Shown here: one piece after another, positions 52,264-61,353 of the stretch | How the letters are laid out: the number at the start of each line of letters is the position of its first letter | Numbering within the stretch: the first letter of the stretch is position 1 | Made by a program: the position numbers and the translations under genes | The notes under the pieces: model-generated | Told to the model about the DNA's origin: nothing | Seen by the model: only the letters and a program-made list of their open reading frames with translations | Databases searched by the model: none | NCBI RefSeq assembly: GCF_902499115.1 | Contig: NZ_CABVPN010000021.1 | Span: 1 to 64,000, forward strand | DNA length: 64,000 nt | Direction of reading: 5' to 3' | From: Burkholderia diffusa | GTDB lineage: Bacteria > Pseudomonadota > Gammaproteobacteria > Burkholderiales > Burkholderiaceae

Positions 52264-52530
52264 CATGCCCTCGCTCATTGATCGGTCGTTACACGATTGA
52301 TCCGGCTACGGCAGCCGCCGTCGCCGCTGACGGGACGAGCATACGCGATCGTGCCGCGCGGCGTCGTGACGATGCGAGCGTCACGCGCGGCGACGCGGCG
52401 GCTAACGGGCGCGGCAACGCAGAGTGCGGCACGCCAGTCGTTTTCTCGACGGAACTGCCCTGCGATGCGGCGCGCTCCGCGGCCCGCATGCCGTCAACGC
52501 AGCCTGCGCGGCCGACCACATCGCGATGCG

Positions 52531-53031
52531 CTACACCGGCAGTGCATGCGTGGACAGAATCTCCTTGAGCACCATGAACGAACGCACCTGCCGCACACCG
52601 GGCAGGTACAGCAGTTGTTCCGCGTGCAAGCGGTTGAAGCTCTCGTTGTCGCGCGTGCGGACCAGCATGAAGTAGTCGAATTCGCCGGTTACCACGTGAC
52701 ATTCGACACACCCCGACACCTTCTGCGCGGCCTTCTCGAATTCGGCGAACGCCTCGGGCGTCGAACGATCGAGTACGAAGCCGATCACGACCAGCATCCC
52801 GGCACCCAGCGGCTTCGGGTCGAGCAGCGCGACGATACCGCGAATCAGCCCCATCTCCTTCAACCGTTCGACGCGCCGCAGGCACGCCGGCGCGCTCAGC
52901 TTCACCTTCGCGGCGAGGCTCACGTTCGAGATCGACGCGTCCTGCTGCAACTGCCGCAGGATCGCGCGGTCGATGCGGTCGAGCACCGGCGCGGCGGCGG
53001 CCGGCAAGGCATTGCCGCGATCTAATTTCAT
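52531..53031 (-). CDS. acdR: Lrp/AsnC-family regulator, probable AcdR
   Basis: A 166-residue regulator. The N-terminal helix-turn-helix is RIDRAILRQLQQDASISNVS with LSAPACLRRVERLKEMGLIR; the C-terminal RAM ligand domain includes SGCVECHVVTGEFDYFMLVR. It is divergent from the ACC deaminase gene across about 190 bases, exactly the known acdR-acdS arrangement in which the Lrp-type AcdR activates acdS in response to ACC. AGGAGACGCA precedes the ATG at 53031. Confidence 0.9.
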   Translation of the reverse strand: MKLDRGNALPAAAAPVLDRIDRAILRQLQQDASISNVSLAAKVKLSAPACLRRVERLKEMGLIRGIVALLDPKPLGAGMLVVIGFVLDRSTPEAFAEFEKAAQKVSGCVECHVVTGEFDYFMLVRTRDNESFNRLHAEQLLYLPGVRQVRSFMVLKEILSTHALPV

Positions 53032-53222
53032 TGCGTCTCCTGGACTTTTTACGAACAAAAATTATCCATCTGATCCTCATCTCATCGACAACGTAGGCCC
53101 TCGTTATTAATTTCGCAAGCTCATTTCGCGCCGTCCTGCCTATCATTTTTCCATTGGGACACGGCGTGCCGGCCGCCCCCGTCCGATGCGAATTCCCGCC
53201 CACAGCCTTTCGGAGCTTGTCG

Positions 53223-54239
53223 ATGAACCTGCAACGTTTCCCCCGCTATCCGCTCACGTTCGGCCCGACGCCGATCCAGCCGCTCAGGCGTCTGAGCGCG
53301 CACCTCGGCGGCAAGGTCGAGCTGTATGCGAAGCGCGAGGACTGCAACAGCGGCCTCGCTTTCGGCGGCAACAAGACGCGCAAGCTCGAATACCTCGTCC
53401 CCGACGCGCTCGCGCAAGGCGCCGACACGCTCGTGTCGATCGGCGGCATTCAATCGAACCAGACACGCCAGGTCGCGGCCGTCGCCGCGCATCTCGGGAT
53501 GAAGTGCGTGCTCGTGCAGGAGCACTGGGTCAACTACGAGGATCCGGTGTACGACCGCGTCGGGAACATCCAGCTGTCGCGAATGATGGGCGCCGACGTG
53601 CGGCTCGTTGCCGACGGTTTCGACATCGGCATTCGCCGCAGCTGGGAAGAAGCGATGGAGAGCGTGCGGCAGGCGGGCGGCAAGCCGTATCCGATTCCGG
53701 CCGGGTGTTCCGAGCATCCGCTCGGCGGACTCGGGTTCGTCGGCTTCGCGGAAGAAGTGCGCGAGCAGGAAGCACAACTTGGCTTCAAGTTCGATTACAT
53801 CGTGGTCTGCTCGGTCACGGGCAGCACGCAGGCGGGGATGGTCGTCGGCTTCGCGGCCGACGGACGCGCGGACCGCGTGATCGGCATCGACGCGTCGGCA
53901 ACGCCCGAGCGCACACATGAACAGATCACGCGCATCGCGCGGCACACGGCCGAGCTGGTCGGGCTGGGGCGCGATATCGAGGAGAAGGACGTGGTGCTCG
54001 ACACGCGCTATGCCGGGCCGGAATACGGACTGCCGAACGATGGCACGCTGGAGGCGATTCGTCTGTGTGCGCGGCTGGAAGGCATGCTGACCGATCCCGT
54101 CTATGAAGGGAAATCGATGCACGGGATGATCGACCACGTGCGGCGCGGGGAATTCGAGCCAGGGTCGAAGGTGCTGTATGCGCACCTTGGCGGGGTGCCG
54201 GCGTTGAGTGCATATAGCGGGATTTTTCGGGAAGGTTGA
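53223..54239 (+). CDS. acdS: 1-aminocyclopropane-1-carboxylate (ACC) deaminase
   Basis: A 338-residue PLP enzyme that opens ACC, the plant ethylene precursor, to ammonia and 2-oxobutyrate. The PLP lysine is Lys51 in FGGNKTRKLEYL. Glu295 (in VYEGKSMHG) and Leu322 (in YAHLGGVPAL), the two residues used to tell true ACC deaminases from D-cysteine desulfhydrases, are both present. The length is exactly that of characterised AcdS proteins. Its Lrp-type regulator gene is divergent, and an inverted repeat follows the stop. Confidence 0.95.
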   Translation: MNLQRFPRYPLTFGPTPIQPLRRLSAHLGGKVELYAKREDCNSGLAFGGNKTRKLEYLVPDALAQGADTLVSIGGIQSNQTRQVAAVAAHLGMKCVLVQEHWVNYEDPVYDRVGNIQLSRMMGADVRLVADGFDIGIRRSWEEAMESVRQAGGKPYPIPAGCSEHPLGGLGFVGFAEEVREQEAQLGFKFDYIVVCSVTGSTQAGMVVGFAADGRADRVIGIDASATPERTHEQITRIARHTAELVGLGRDIEEKDVVLDTRYAGPEYGLPNDGTLEAIRLCARLEGMLTDPVYEGKSMHGMIDHVRRGEFEPGSKVLYAHLGGVPALSAYSGIFREG

Positions 54240-54246
54240 TCGCGCG

Positions 54247-54300
54247 ATGCGGCACGCCGGCGAGGCATGCGCGAAGTCGGCGCCGCCTCGCCGGTGTGCC
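54247..54300. terminator. Long inverted repeat behind acdS
   Basis: GCGGCACGCCGGCGAGGC (54247-54264) and GCCTCGCCGGTGTGCCGC (54283-54300) pair over 18 positions with a single G-T mismatch, 7 bases after the acdS stop. It is probably a terminator or mRNA-end hairpin between the convergent genes. Confidence 0.55.
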
Positions 54301-54456
54301 GCCTCTTGCCGATTCCCACTGGACGGCCGCTTCGATCCGACCAGGCCGTCGTTCTCACGCGCGTGCCGCACAGACTGGCACGCACGCCGCGATGCACCGG
54401 ATGCACCCAGTTCGACCAGTGCTGCACGTCAGGACATGCAGCGCCGGCCCGGAACG

Positions 54457-55284
54457 TCAGTTCACCTGCAATTGACCACCGCGGCCAAGGCCGCCCTTGA
54501 CGTCCTGCGCCTTGTAGCTGCGCAGCGCGACGACCATCTTGTTCCACGCGTCGATAAACGCGACGACCGTCGCCTTGCCTTCCGGCGTCGTCGAGAAGCC
54601 GGCGAGACCGCCGCCCACGCCACCGCCCAGGCCGCCCAGCGCCGCGCCGTAGTTGGTCGCCGTCGAGCTGCCTTCCGACGCCGCGATCTGCACGGCCGAG
54701 CGCACGTCGAACAGCGTCAGCGTCACGACCGACGCCTTCGTCTGCAGATGCCCGGCCACCGCCGCGATCGCGCTGTTGCCGATCAGCCCGCCGATCATGC
54801 TGCCGATGCCGCCGATCGGCGAATCGTTGATCACGATCTGCGGCTCCATGTAGTAGTCGGCCGCGACGCGCTGGCCCTTGTGCTGCTTCGAACCCGCACG
54901 GTATTCGCCCGAGTTGCGCTGCAGCTGCGTGATGCGCGACAGGCGCGCATCGCTCTTCTGGTTGCCGATCGACGTGATCACGAAGCAGTTCGACTGCTGG
55001 ACGGCCAGGCGCAACAGCGGGTCGATGCTCGTCACCTTGGTCGCGCTGCCGAACGGGCCCCACCAGTCGGCATTGCGGCCGTCGTCGACCGCGATCGTGC
55101 CGAGCGGCGACGCGCAGCGCCGCAGTTGCGAATCCGCACCGGCGCTCGCGCCGCCCGCGGCAGCGCCCGTGACGCCGGCGTTCTGGCCGCCGGGCGTCAC
55201 CATGCCGCCGCAGCCGGCGACGGACGCGCAAAGCGCTGCAACCAGCGCACCTTGAGTGAGACGTTGGGAAAGGATGGTCTTCAT
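54457..55284 (-). CDS. CsgG/HfaB-like outer-membrane lipoprotein
   Basis: A 275-residue lipoprotein (signal with lipobox SVAGCGG). The mature part includes LGTIAVDDGRNADWWGPFG, DPLLRLAVQQSNCFVITSI and a Gly-rich stretch GGLGGGVGGGLAG. The layout (N-terminal lipid anchor, a domain finding oxidised or surface partners, glycine-rich membrane-active segment) resembles CsgG/HfaB proteins, which form or assist export pores; this family call is moderate. It lies 120 bases downstream of the Sel1-repeat lipoprotein gene on the same strand. Confidence 0.6.
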   Translation of the reverse strand: MKTILSQRLTQGALVAALCASVAGCGGMVTPGGQNAGVTGAAAGGASAGADSQLRRCASPLGTIAVDDGRNADWWGPFGSATKVTSIDPLLRLAVQQSNCFVITSIGNQKSDARLSRITQLQRNSGEYRAGSKQHKGQRVAADYYMEPQIVINDSPIGGIGSMIGGLIGNSAIAAVAGHLQTKASVVTLTLFDVRSAVQIAASEGSSTATNYGAALGGLGGGVGGGLAGFSTTPEGKATVVAFIDAWNKMVVALRSYKAQDVKGGLGRGGQLQVN

Positions 55285-55404
55285 GTCGTTGTCGATCGAT
55301 AGAGTCGTTGTTCGGCTTATGTGTTCGTGCGAACTTTGATAAGCCCCCCGGCGTGGCGCGCGATGGTGGTCTCCCCGCAGCCGCCTCCGTTGCTTTCGGC
55401 CCGG

Positions 55405-55995
55405 TCAGTAGTACCAGTACGTCTGATGCCAGACGCCGTAGTACGGATAGCCCGAGTACCAGTAGCCGTAATAGACGTCACGCCATTGCGTGCGCCATTT
55501 CCAGTCGTCCTCGTCGTCCTTCTTCGCCTTGCGGGCGAGCTCGAGCAGCTTTTTCGATTCCTTGTCGCCGCGGCCCGCGGCGATCGACAGCCACTTGTCC
55601 GCTTCGCGCGGATCGGAGCCCATCTCCTCGAGGCCGAACAGGTAGAAACTGCCGAGCGCCTTCTGCGCGTTCAGGTCGCCGCGCTCGGCGGCATCGCGCA
55701 TCCACTTGAGTGCCTGGTAGCTGTCCTGGCGCACGCCATCGCCGCGGAAATAACGCAGGCCGAGGTCGTAGGCGGCCTTCGGCTGCGTCTTCGCGGCCTG
55801 CTTCAATGAAACGATGCGAGGATCCTCGCGATCGTCGGAATCGTCCCTTTTTTGATAGGAGACCTGATCTTTAGGGCGATAGGAACACCCGGTGTCATCG
55901 CAGATCCGCACCGTGTTGCCGGTGACGGACGGATCCTGCGCGCACGCGGCCAACAGCAACAACAGCAGCCCCGGTGCCAGAAAACGGCGAACCAT
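55405..55995 (-). CDS. Sel1-repeat lipoprotein with aromatic tail
   Basis: A 196-residue lipoprotein (lipobox LLAACAQDP). Two Sel1-like repeats span about residues 70-150: AAYDLGLRYFRGDGVRQDSY with WMRDAAERGDLNAQKALGSF, and ADKWLSIAAGRGDKESKKLL. A charged helix follows, and the last about 26 residues contain ten Tyr and four Trp, ending TYWYY. Sel1 repeats usually mediate protein-protein contacts in the envelope. A role with the CsgG-like protein downstream is inferred from position. Confidence 0.8.
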   Translation of the reverse strand: MVRRFLAPGLLLLLLAACAQDPSVTGNTVRICDDTGCSYRPKDQVSYQKRDDSDDREDPRIVSLKQAAKTQPKAAYDLGLRYFRGDGVRQDSYQALKWMRDAAERGDLNAQKALGSFYLFGLEEMGSDPREADKWLSIAAGRGDKESKKLLELARKAKKDDEDDWKWRTQWRDVYYGYWYSGYPYYGVWHQTYWYY

Positions 55996-56348
55996 TTTTA
56001 CTTTTCCCTCGATTTATTTGCGCCGCACTGCTTCGCGCTATCTCACCCCGCGAGCGCGTACCCGGCTCGCGCGCGGCGGGGCGAATACAATTCACCCACG
56101 CCGACACGCGGTCCACGGCTCTCTCAGGCTCTCTTCGTATCGTTCAGTCACGCGCGGGCTGCCGCTTTTCGCTGGGCCGACCGTTGTCGACACCGGCGCC
56201 TCAACCTGACGCGGCAAACAATAGTGACGTGGTGAGCAATAATAATGGAGAAAAATGGCATGTCAAGGTGATTCGCGATTTCAAAGTTTGCGTATCGCGT
56301 CACTTTTGAATATGCTCTTCGTCGCTAAAACCAGGAGACCCCGTCGAG
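55996..56348. other. 353-base divergent intergenic region
   Basis: No gene is supported here. The half nearer 56349 is AT-rich (GCAATAATAATGGAGAAAAA) and should hold the promoter of the signalling trio. The other half contains the promoter of the Sel1-repeat gene. Confidence 0.5.
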
Positions 56349-57227
56349 ATGTCCAATAGCGAGCAGGCCAATGTCGATCTCATTACCGCAACCAAGGTGC
56401 GCGATCTGCTGACGCGCAACGGGATTCCGCCGCGCAGTCACAACACGACGATCGCGAACGTGCTGGGCCTCAGTTTCTCGGTCGTCACGCGCAAGATGAA
56501 AGGCCTGATCCCGTGGAACCTGTCGCAGTTGCAGGACATCGCGACGCACTTCGGCGTGCCGCCCGCGATCCTGCTCGACGACAAGGGCACACAGCCGGCC
56601 GCCGCCGAGATGATCGACGCGACGCTCGTGATCGAGTCGCGCCGTTTCCGCTGCCGCGCGGCGATCTCGGCGAAGGCCAGCAGCCAGGCCGAAACGGATT
56701 TCGTCGCGTTGCAGTGGCAGGGCGAATGGATCGTCACCGAACGCCAGCACGCGCGCGAAGGCCGCCTCTATCCGGTCGACGTCATCGAACTGCGCTCGAG
56801 CCAGCCGACCGTGTACGCGGCGCGGATCGCGGTGGTCGACGATTCGCGGGACGTCGCCGAGACCGTGTGCGAATACTTCATCGAAAAAGGCGTGAACGCG
56901 ATTCCGTACCATGACGGCGCGTCGTTCCGCAAGGCGCTGGAAGTCGAGGATTTCGACGGCTACATCCTCGACTGGATGCTCGGCGACCAGACGGCCGCCG
57001 AGCTCGTGCGCGGCATCCGCTCGAGCGAGAACGGCGGCGCGCCGATCTTCCTGCTGACCGGCAAGATCTCCACCGGCGAAGCGAGCGAGGACGAGATCGC
57101 GCACATCGTGTCGCACTACAACGCGCGCTGCGAGGAAAAGCCGGTGCGCCTGCCGATCCTGTTCGCCGAAGTCGCGCGCGAACTGAAGATCACGCAGCCG
57201 GTGGCCACGGCCGCCGCCGCGAGCTGA
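56349..57227 (+). CDS. Response regulator with N-terminal BetR-type DNA-binding domain
   Basis: A 292-residue protein. The N-terminal about 150 residues form a BetR-like helix-turn-helix domain (LLTRNGIPPRSHNTTIANVL, FSVVTRKMKGLIPWNLSQLQ) and a small strand-rich part. The C-terminal receiver has acidic DDSRD, phosphoacceptor Asp208 in GYILDWMLGD and Lys in LLTGKIS. A receiver at the C-terminus behind the DNA-binding domain reverses the usual order. It is first in a three-gene unit with an exported Mo-cofactor-fold protein and a hybrid kinase. Confidence 0.82.
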   Translation: MSNSEQANVDLITATKVRDLLTRNGIPPRSHNTTIANVLGLSFSVVTRKMKGLIPWNLSQLQDIATHFGVPPAILLDDKGTQPAAAEMIDATLVIESRRFRCRAAISAKASSQAETDFVALQWQGEWIVTERQHAREGRLYPVDVIELRSSQPTVYAARIAVVDDSRDVAETVCEYFIEKGVNAIPYHDGASFRKALEVEDFDGYILDWMLGDQTAAELVRGIRSSENGGAPIFLLTGKISTGEASEDEIAHIVSHYNARCEEKPVRLPILFAEVARELKITQPVATAAAAS

Positions 57228-57275
57228 GACCACGACGAGAACCGGCCACCACACGAACACGAAAAAGGGAAACAC

Positions 57276-57776
57276 ATGCGAATTTCGACCCTCTGGATCA
57301 AGACCCTGATCACGGCCGGCCTGCTCGGCATGGCCGCCGCGAGCTGGGCCGCGTCGTTCACGTTCACCGTCGACGGCAAGATCGGCCGCAGCAACCAGCC
57401 CGGCAAGACGACGTTCGTCTTTACCGAGCAGGCGCTGATGGCACTGCCGCAGCACACGATCGTCACGTCGACGAGCTGGACACCGAAAGCGACCTTCACC
57501 GGCCCGCGCCTGTCCGACGTGCTGAAGACCGTCGACGCGCACGGCACGCAGATCGAGTTCCGCTGCATCGACGAATACACGTTCACGATCCCCGTGTCGG
57601 ACGCCGACAAGTACGGCGTGATCCTCGCACGCACGATGAACGGCAAGGTGCTCGGCAACGACAACTACGGCCCGCTGTGGATCATGTATCCGCGCGACCA
57701 GTATCCCGACGAGCTGAAGACGCCGCTCGGCGAAGCCAAGTTCGCATGGCAGATCATCGGCCTGACCGTGAAGTAA
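57276..57776 (+). CDS. Exported sulfite-oxidase-fold (molybdopterin-domain) protein lacking the Mo-ligand cysteine
   Basis: A 166-residue protein with signal peptide (LITAGLLGMAAASWA). The mature part matches the oxidoreductase molybdopterin-binding fold: FTVDGKIGRSNQPGKTTFVF, TSWTPKATFTGPRLSDVLKT and GPLWIMYPRDQYPDE. In enzymes of this fold a cysteine before the W-x-G segment ligates Mo; here the region reads IVTSTSWTP, without cysteine. It is therefore more likely a ligand-binding sensor than an enzyme. It lies between the response regulator and the hybrid kinase. Confidence 0.75.
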   Translation: MRISTLWIKTLITAGLLGMAAASWAASFTFTVDGKIGRSNQPGKTTFVFTEQALMALPQHTIVTSTSWTPKATFTGPRLSDVLKTVDAHGTQIEFRCIDEYTFTIPVSDADKYGVILARTMNGKVLGNDNYGPLWIMYPRDQYPDELKTPLGEAKFAWQIIGLTVK

Positions 57777-57785
57777 ACGCGCGAC

Positions 57786-59597
57786 ATGATGCGCGGGCGG
57801 TGGAAGAACAGAAAGATCATCCTCATCCTGGGATCGTTGTGGATCCTGGGATTCGCCGCATGGGCATTCCTGCTGTGGGACCTGCTCGCGACCTCGGTCA
57901 ACGAGGGCGTGCTGGAAGGACCGCGCGAAGGCGTGTTCTGGACGGCCGCGCAATACCGGAACGCCTACACGCGCTTCGACCGCCAGTTGATCCTCTACTC
58001 GACGCACGTGGACAACGACTTCGACCACGTGCAGATCCAGCTCGACAGCCTGTCGGTGTCGTTCGGGTTCCTGCAGCGGCCGTCAGAAGTGTCCGAATAC
58101 TGGCTGCGCATCCCGCGCGCGCGCGCGGAAATCGCGGTGCTCGGCGCATTCATGGCGCGCCTGAAGCACGACGTGCCGCTGCTGCGCGACGCACCGAACG
58201 ATGCGCCGCACGTGATCGACGACGTCAACGCGTACTGGCCGAAGGTCAATGGCCTTGCGAACTACTTCCGCGCGATCGAGATGGCGCAGCGCGATTTCAC
58301 GTTCCATCAGCTGAAGGAAAAGCAGCGGGCGATCGTGTCGCTCGGCATCATCCTCGGCGTGATCCTCTGCGCGCTGTTCCTGCTGCTGTTCTATACGATG
58401 CGCACGCGCGACGACCTGCTCGAACGACAGGACGCCGCGCTCGATGCGGAGCGCAAGGCATCCGATCGCGCGTTCGAGATGATCGAGGCGAAGAACGCGT
58501 TCCTCGGGATGGTCAGCCATGAACTGCGCACGCCGCTGCAGGCGATCTGCGGTTCGATCGAGATCCTGCTCGCGCGGCCGCAGTCCGACGCCAACCTGAA
58601 GACGATCCGGCGGCTGCAGAATTCCGCGTCGTCGCTCGAAGCGCTGGTCAAGGACCTCACCGATTACATCAAGCTGCGCTCGACCAAGCGCCTCGCCGAA
58701 ACCGAAACGGTCGGCATGGCATCGCTGCTCGCCGAGGTGCTCGATCCGCTGCGCGCGAAGATCGCGACCAAGCGGATCGCCGTCGCGCAGCGCGTCGAGC
58801 CGCACGACCTCGCGATCCGCTCCGATCGCAAGCTGTTGCGTCAGGTGCTGTCGAACCTGATCGAGAATTCGGTGAAATACACCGTCGGCGGATCGATCGA
58901 CGTATCGATCATGCTCGTCGACGCGCCGGCCGGCCGGCAACTGAAACTCGCCGTGCGGGACACGGGCGCCGGTATCGCGAAGCAGCATCTGTCGAAGATC
59001 TTCGAGCCGTTCTACCGCGCGAACGACGCGGTCGGCCTGCATGTGGACGGAATCGGGATGGGGCTCGCGGTCGTGCGCGAGATCGTGACGACGCTGCGCG
59101 GCCACGTGGACGTGCGCAGCGTCGTCGGCGAAGGCAGCGAGTTCGTCGTGACGCTGCCGGCCGAGGTGCCGGATGCCAGCGAAACGACCGGCGACGCACC
59201 CGCGTGGCCGGCCGCCGCCGCGCATCGCAACCGCCGCGCGCTCGTGGTCGACGACAACGACAACGCGCGCGAAACGCTCGGCGCGATGCTCTCGGCGCTC
59301 GGCCTCGACGTCGACCTGTGCGGCACCGGGCAGGAAGGCATCGCCCGTTTCGGCGAGATGCATTACGACCTCGTCGTGCTCGATCTCGAACTGCCGGACG
59401 TGAGTGGCTTCGAAGTCGCGCGCCGCATCCGGATGGTCGCGCAACCGGACGACGACGGAAAGTTTCCGTCGATTCTCGGTGTCAGCGCATACGAATCGGC
59501 CGCGCTGCGCGAGAACCAGCGGGTGTTCGACGCATTCCTGCCGAAGCCCGTTCACCTGCGCGAACTTGGCGCGCTCCTCGAGAAGCTGCTCGGCTGA
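57786..59597 (+). CDS. Hybrid sensor histidine kinase with C-terminal receiver
   Basis: A 603-residue inner-membrane protein. Transmembrane helices near residues 13-35 and 185-205 (IVSLGIILGVILCALFLLLF) enclose a periplasmic domain of about 150 residues. HisKA has phospho-His245 in MVSHELRTPLQAICG; HATPase has SNLIENSVKYTVGG and GIGMGLAVVREIV. The attached receiver carries Asp533 in VVLDLELPDVSG and Lys in LPKPVHL. The gene starts nine bases after the exported Mo-cofactor-fold protein, which probably feeds its periplasmic sensor domain. Confidence 0.9.
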   Translation: MMRGRWKNRKIILILGSLWILGFAAWAFLLWDLLATSVNEGVLEGPREGVFWTAAQYRNAYTRFDRQLILYSTHVDNDFDHVQIQLDSLSVSFGFLQRPSEVSEYWLRIPRARAEIAVLGAFMARLKHDVPLLRDAPNDAPHVIDDVNAYWPKVNGLANYFRAIEMAQRDFTFHQLKEKQRAIVSLGIILGVILCALFLLLFYTMRTRDDLLERQDAALDAERKASDRAFEMIEAKNAFLGMVSHELRTPLQAICGSIEILLARPQSDANLKTIRRLQNSASSLEALVKDLTDYIKLRSTKRLAETETVGMASLLAEVLDPLRAKIATKRIAVAQRVEPHDLAIRSDRKLLRQVLSNLIENSVKYTVGGSIDVSIMLVDAPAGRQLKLAVRDTGAGIAKQHLSKIFEPFYRANDAVGLHVDGIGMGLAVVREIVTTLRGHVDVRSVVGEGSEFVVTLPAEVPDASETTGDAPAWPAAAAHRNRRALVVDDNDNARETLGAMLSALGLDVDLCGTGQEGIARFGEMHYDLVVLDLELPDVSGFEVARRIRMVAQPDDDGKFPSILGVSAYESAALRENQRVFDAFLPKPVHLRELGALLEKLLG

Positions 59598-59654
59598 GCG
59601 TGGCCGCGGTGCGTGACGGGCAGGCCTTCCAGCGGCCCATTGCGCGTTTCCCGC

Positions 59655-60074
59655 TTACTCGCCGATCAAATGCAGCACGATGTCACGCCGATGCGCGGCG
59701 CGACGATGCTCGAACAGATAGATGCCCTGCCACGTGCCGAGCACCATGCGTCCGTGCTCGACCGGGATCGACAGCTGCACTTGCGTAAGCGCCGTGCGCA
59801 GATGGGCGGGCATGTCGTCGGGGCCTTCCGTGTCGTGCTCGTAGCGCGTGTCGTCTTCGGGTGCGAGCGTCGCGAAGTAACGTTCGAGATCGCGCTGCAC
59901 GGACGGATCCGCATTCTCCTGGATCAGCAGCGACGCGGACGTATGGCGGCAGAACACGGTCAGCAGCCCGGTGCGGATGGCCTGCTGATCGACGAATGCG
60001 CGCACTTGCGGCGTGAACTCGACGAGGCCGCTGCCGCGCGCGTCGACACCGATATGCGTGATGGCCTGTTGCAT
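59655..60074 (-). CDS. YjbQ-family protein
   Basis: A 139-residue protein of the UPF0047/YjbQ family. Hallmarks are LLTVFCRHTSASLLIQENAD, HDTEGPDDMPAHLRTALTQV and the closing GRMVLGTWQGIYLFEHR. Members have weak thiamin-phosphate-synthase activity and an uncertain cellular role. The ATG at 60074 lies ten bases after the stop of the thioredoxin-like gene, so the two are probably one transcript. Confidence 0.9.
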   Translation of the reverse strand: MQQAITHIGVDARGSGLVEFTPQVRAFVDQQAIRTGLLTVFCRHTSASLLIQENADPSVQRDLERYFATLAPEDDTRYEHDTEGPDDMPAHLRTALTQVQLSIPVEHGRMVLGTWQGIYLFEHRRAAHRRDIVLHLIGE

Positions 60075-60084
60075 GACGACGACC

Positions 60085-60411
60085 TCAGGCGAGCGCGGCG
60101 AAGCCGTCGGCCTCGATCTGCCTGGCATCGGCGGGGCGCACGACGCGCGCGACTTCGACCCCGTCGCGCAGGAATACCAGCGTCGGCCACAGCTTCACGC
60201 CGAACGAACGGCCGAGCGGCCGACCCGGGCCATCCTCGATCTTCAGGTGCCGCACGGCCGGATGCGCGGAGAACGACGCGACGATCGCAGGCTGCGCGCC
60301 CGCGCAGATTCCGCACCAGTTCGTGCCGAATTCGATGACGGTCGCACCGGCCAGTGCGTCGACTTCCGCGCGCGTCGGCGCGTTGGCGGTGTAGCGTTGC
60401 TCGATGTCCAT
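60085..60411 (-). CDS. Thioredoxin-family protein
   Basis: A 108-residue cytoplasmic thioredoxin-fold protein with the redox motif CGIC (FGTNWCGICAGAQPAIVASF) in place of CGPC, and cis-proline in VKLWPTLVFLRDGVEVARVV. It should reduce or exchange disulfides; the CGIC site suggests a shifted redox potential. It heads a two-gene unit with the YjbQ-family gene. Confidence 0.9.
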   Translation of the reverse strand: MDIEQRYTANAPTRAEVDALAGATVIEFGTNWCGICAGAQPAIVASFSAHPAVRHLKIEDGPGRPLGRSFGVKLWPTLVFLRDGVEVARVVRPADARQIEADGFAALA

Positions 60412-60616
60412 CGGGCCCCTCGTGTGCAATTGCGGAACGTGGCCGCGGCGCGCCGGCGTGGGCGGCACATGCGACCTTCGATTTCCTACTCTAGCGGAAA
60501 AGCACGCGCGATGCCGAGGGCGCCCGCGCCGTGCGGATGACATGACAAGAATCGGAGCGCCGCGCGGCGGCGACGCGATCAGCATGCGAACTGATCCCGT
60601 CAACGAAGGACCGACC

Positions 60617-61309
60617 ATGAACGCTGCGCATCGCATCACTGAACCGAACATCCTCTATTTCGGCACGCCCGTCGTGCTGATCAGCACGTTGAATCCGGAC
60701 GGCACGGCCAATCTTGCGCCGATGTCGTCCGCGTTCTGGCTCGGCTGGCGCTGCATGCTCGGGCTCGCCGCCAGCTCGCAGACCACGCACAACCTGATGC
60801 GCACCGGCGAATGCGTGCTGAACCTGCCGTCGGCGGCGCAGGCGCAGGCCGTCGACCGCATCGCGCGCACGACGGGCACGCATCCGGTGCCCGAGTCGAA
60901 GCAGGCACGCGGCTACGTGTACGAACCGGACAAGTTCGGCACCGCCGGGCTCACCGAAACGGCCTCGCAGACCATCGCACCGCCGCGCGCGCTCGAATGT
61001 CCGGTGCATCTGGAAGCGGTGGTCGCCGCCACGCACGGCATCGGCGACGAAGCACCCGACCTGCGCGGCCACATCCGCGTGTTCGAGGTGCGCATCCAGC
61101 GCGTTCACGTACATCCCGACCTGCTGATGGACGGTCATCCGGACCGCATCGATCCGGACAAATGGTCGCCGCTGATCATGAGTTTTCAGAAGTTCTATGG
61201 CCTCGCGCCGCATCAGGTGCATGCGTCACGGCTCGCCGAGATTCCGGAGCGCGCCTATCGCAGCCCCGACATCGACCGCGCGCGCGAAGCGGGCATGTCG
61301 ATCGGATAA
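60617..61309 (+). CDS. Flavin reductase-like protein (FMN-binding split barrel)
   Basis: A 230-residue protein of the flavin-reductase-like family. The N-terminal core is ILYFGTPVVLISTLNPDGTA with NLAPMSSAFWLGWRCMLGLA, followed by TGECVLNLPSAAQAQAVDRI and the YVYEPDKFGTAGLT region. It binds FMN and may reduce flavin or another substrate. GAAGGA precedes the ATG at 60617. Confidence 0.85.
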   Translation: MNAAHRITEPNILYFGTPVVLISTLNPDGTANLAPMSSAFWLGWRCMLGLAASSQTTHNLMRTGECVLNLPSAAQAQAVDRIARTTGTHPVPESKQARGYVYEPDKFGTAGLTETASQTIAPPRALECPVHLEAVVAATHGIGDEAPDLRGHIRVFEVRIQRVHVHPDLLMDGHPDRIDPDKWSPLIMSFQKFYGLAPHQVHASRLAEIPERAYRSPDIDRAREAGMSIG

Positions 61310-61353
61310 GATACTGGCCGATTGACCCATGACCGAACCGACGGAGTGTTTCA

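Noticed and set aside
53154..53222. Earlier start for ACC deaminase
   Set aside because: The upstream 23 codons are not part of AcdS, whose length and residue numbering match the ATG at 53223 exactly.
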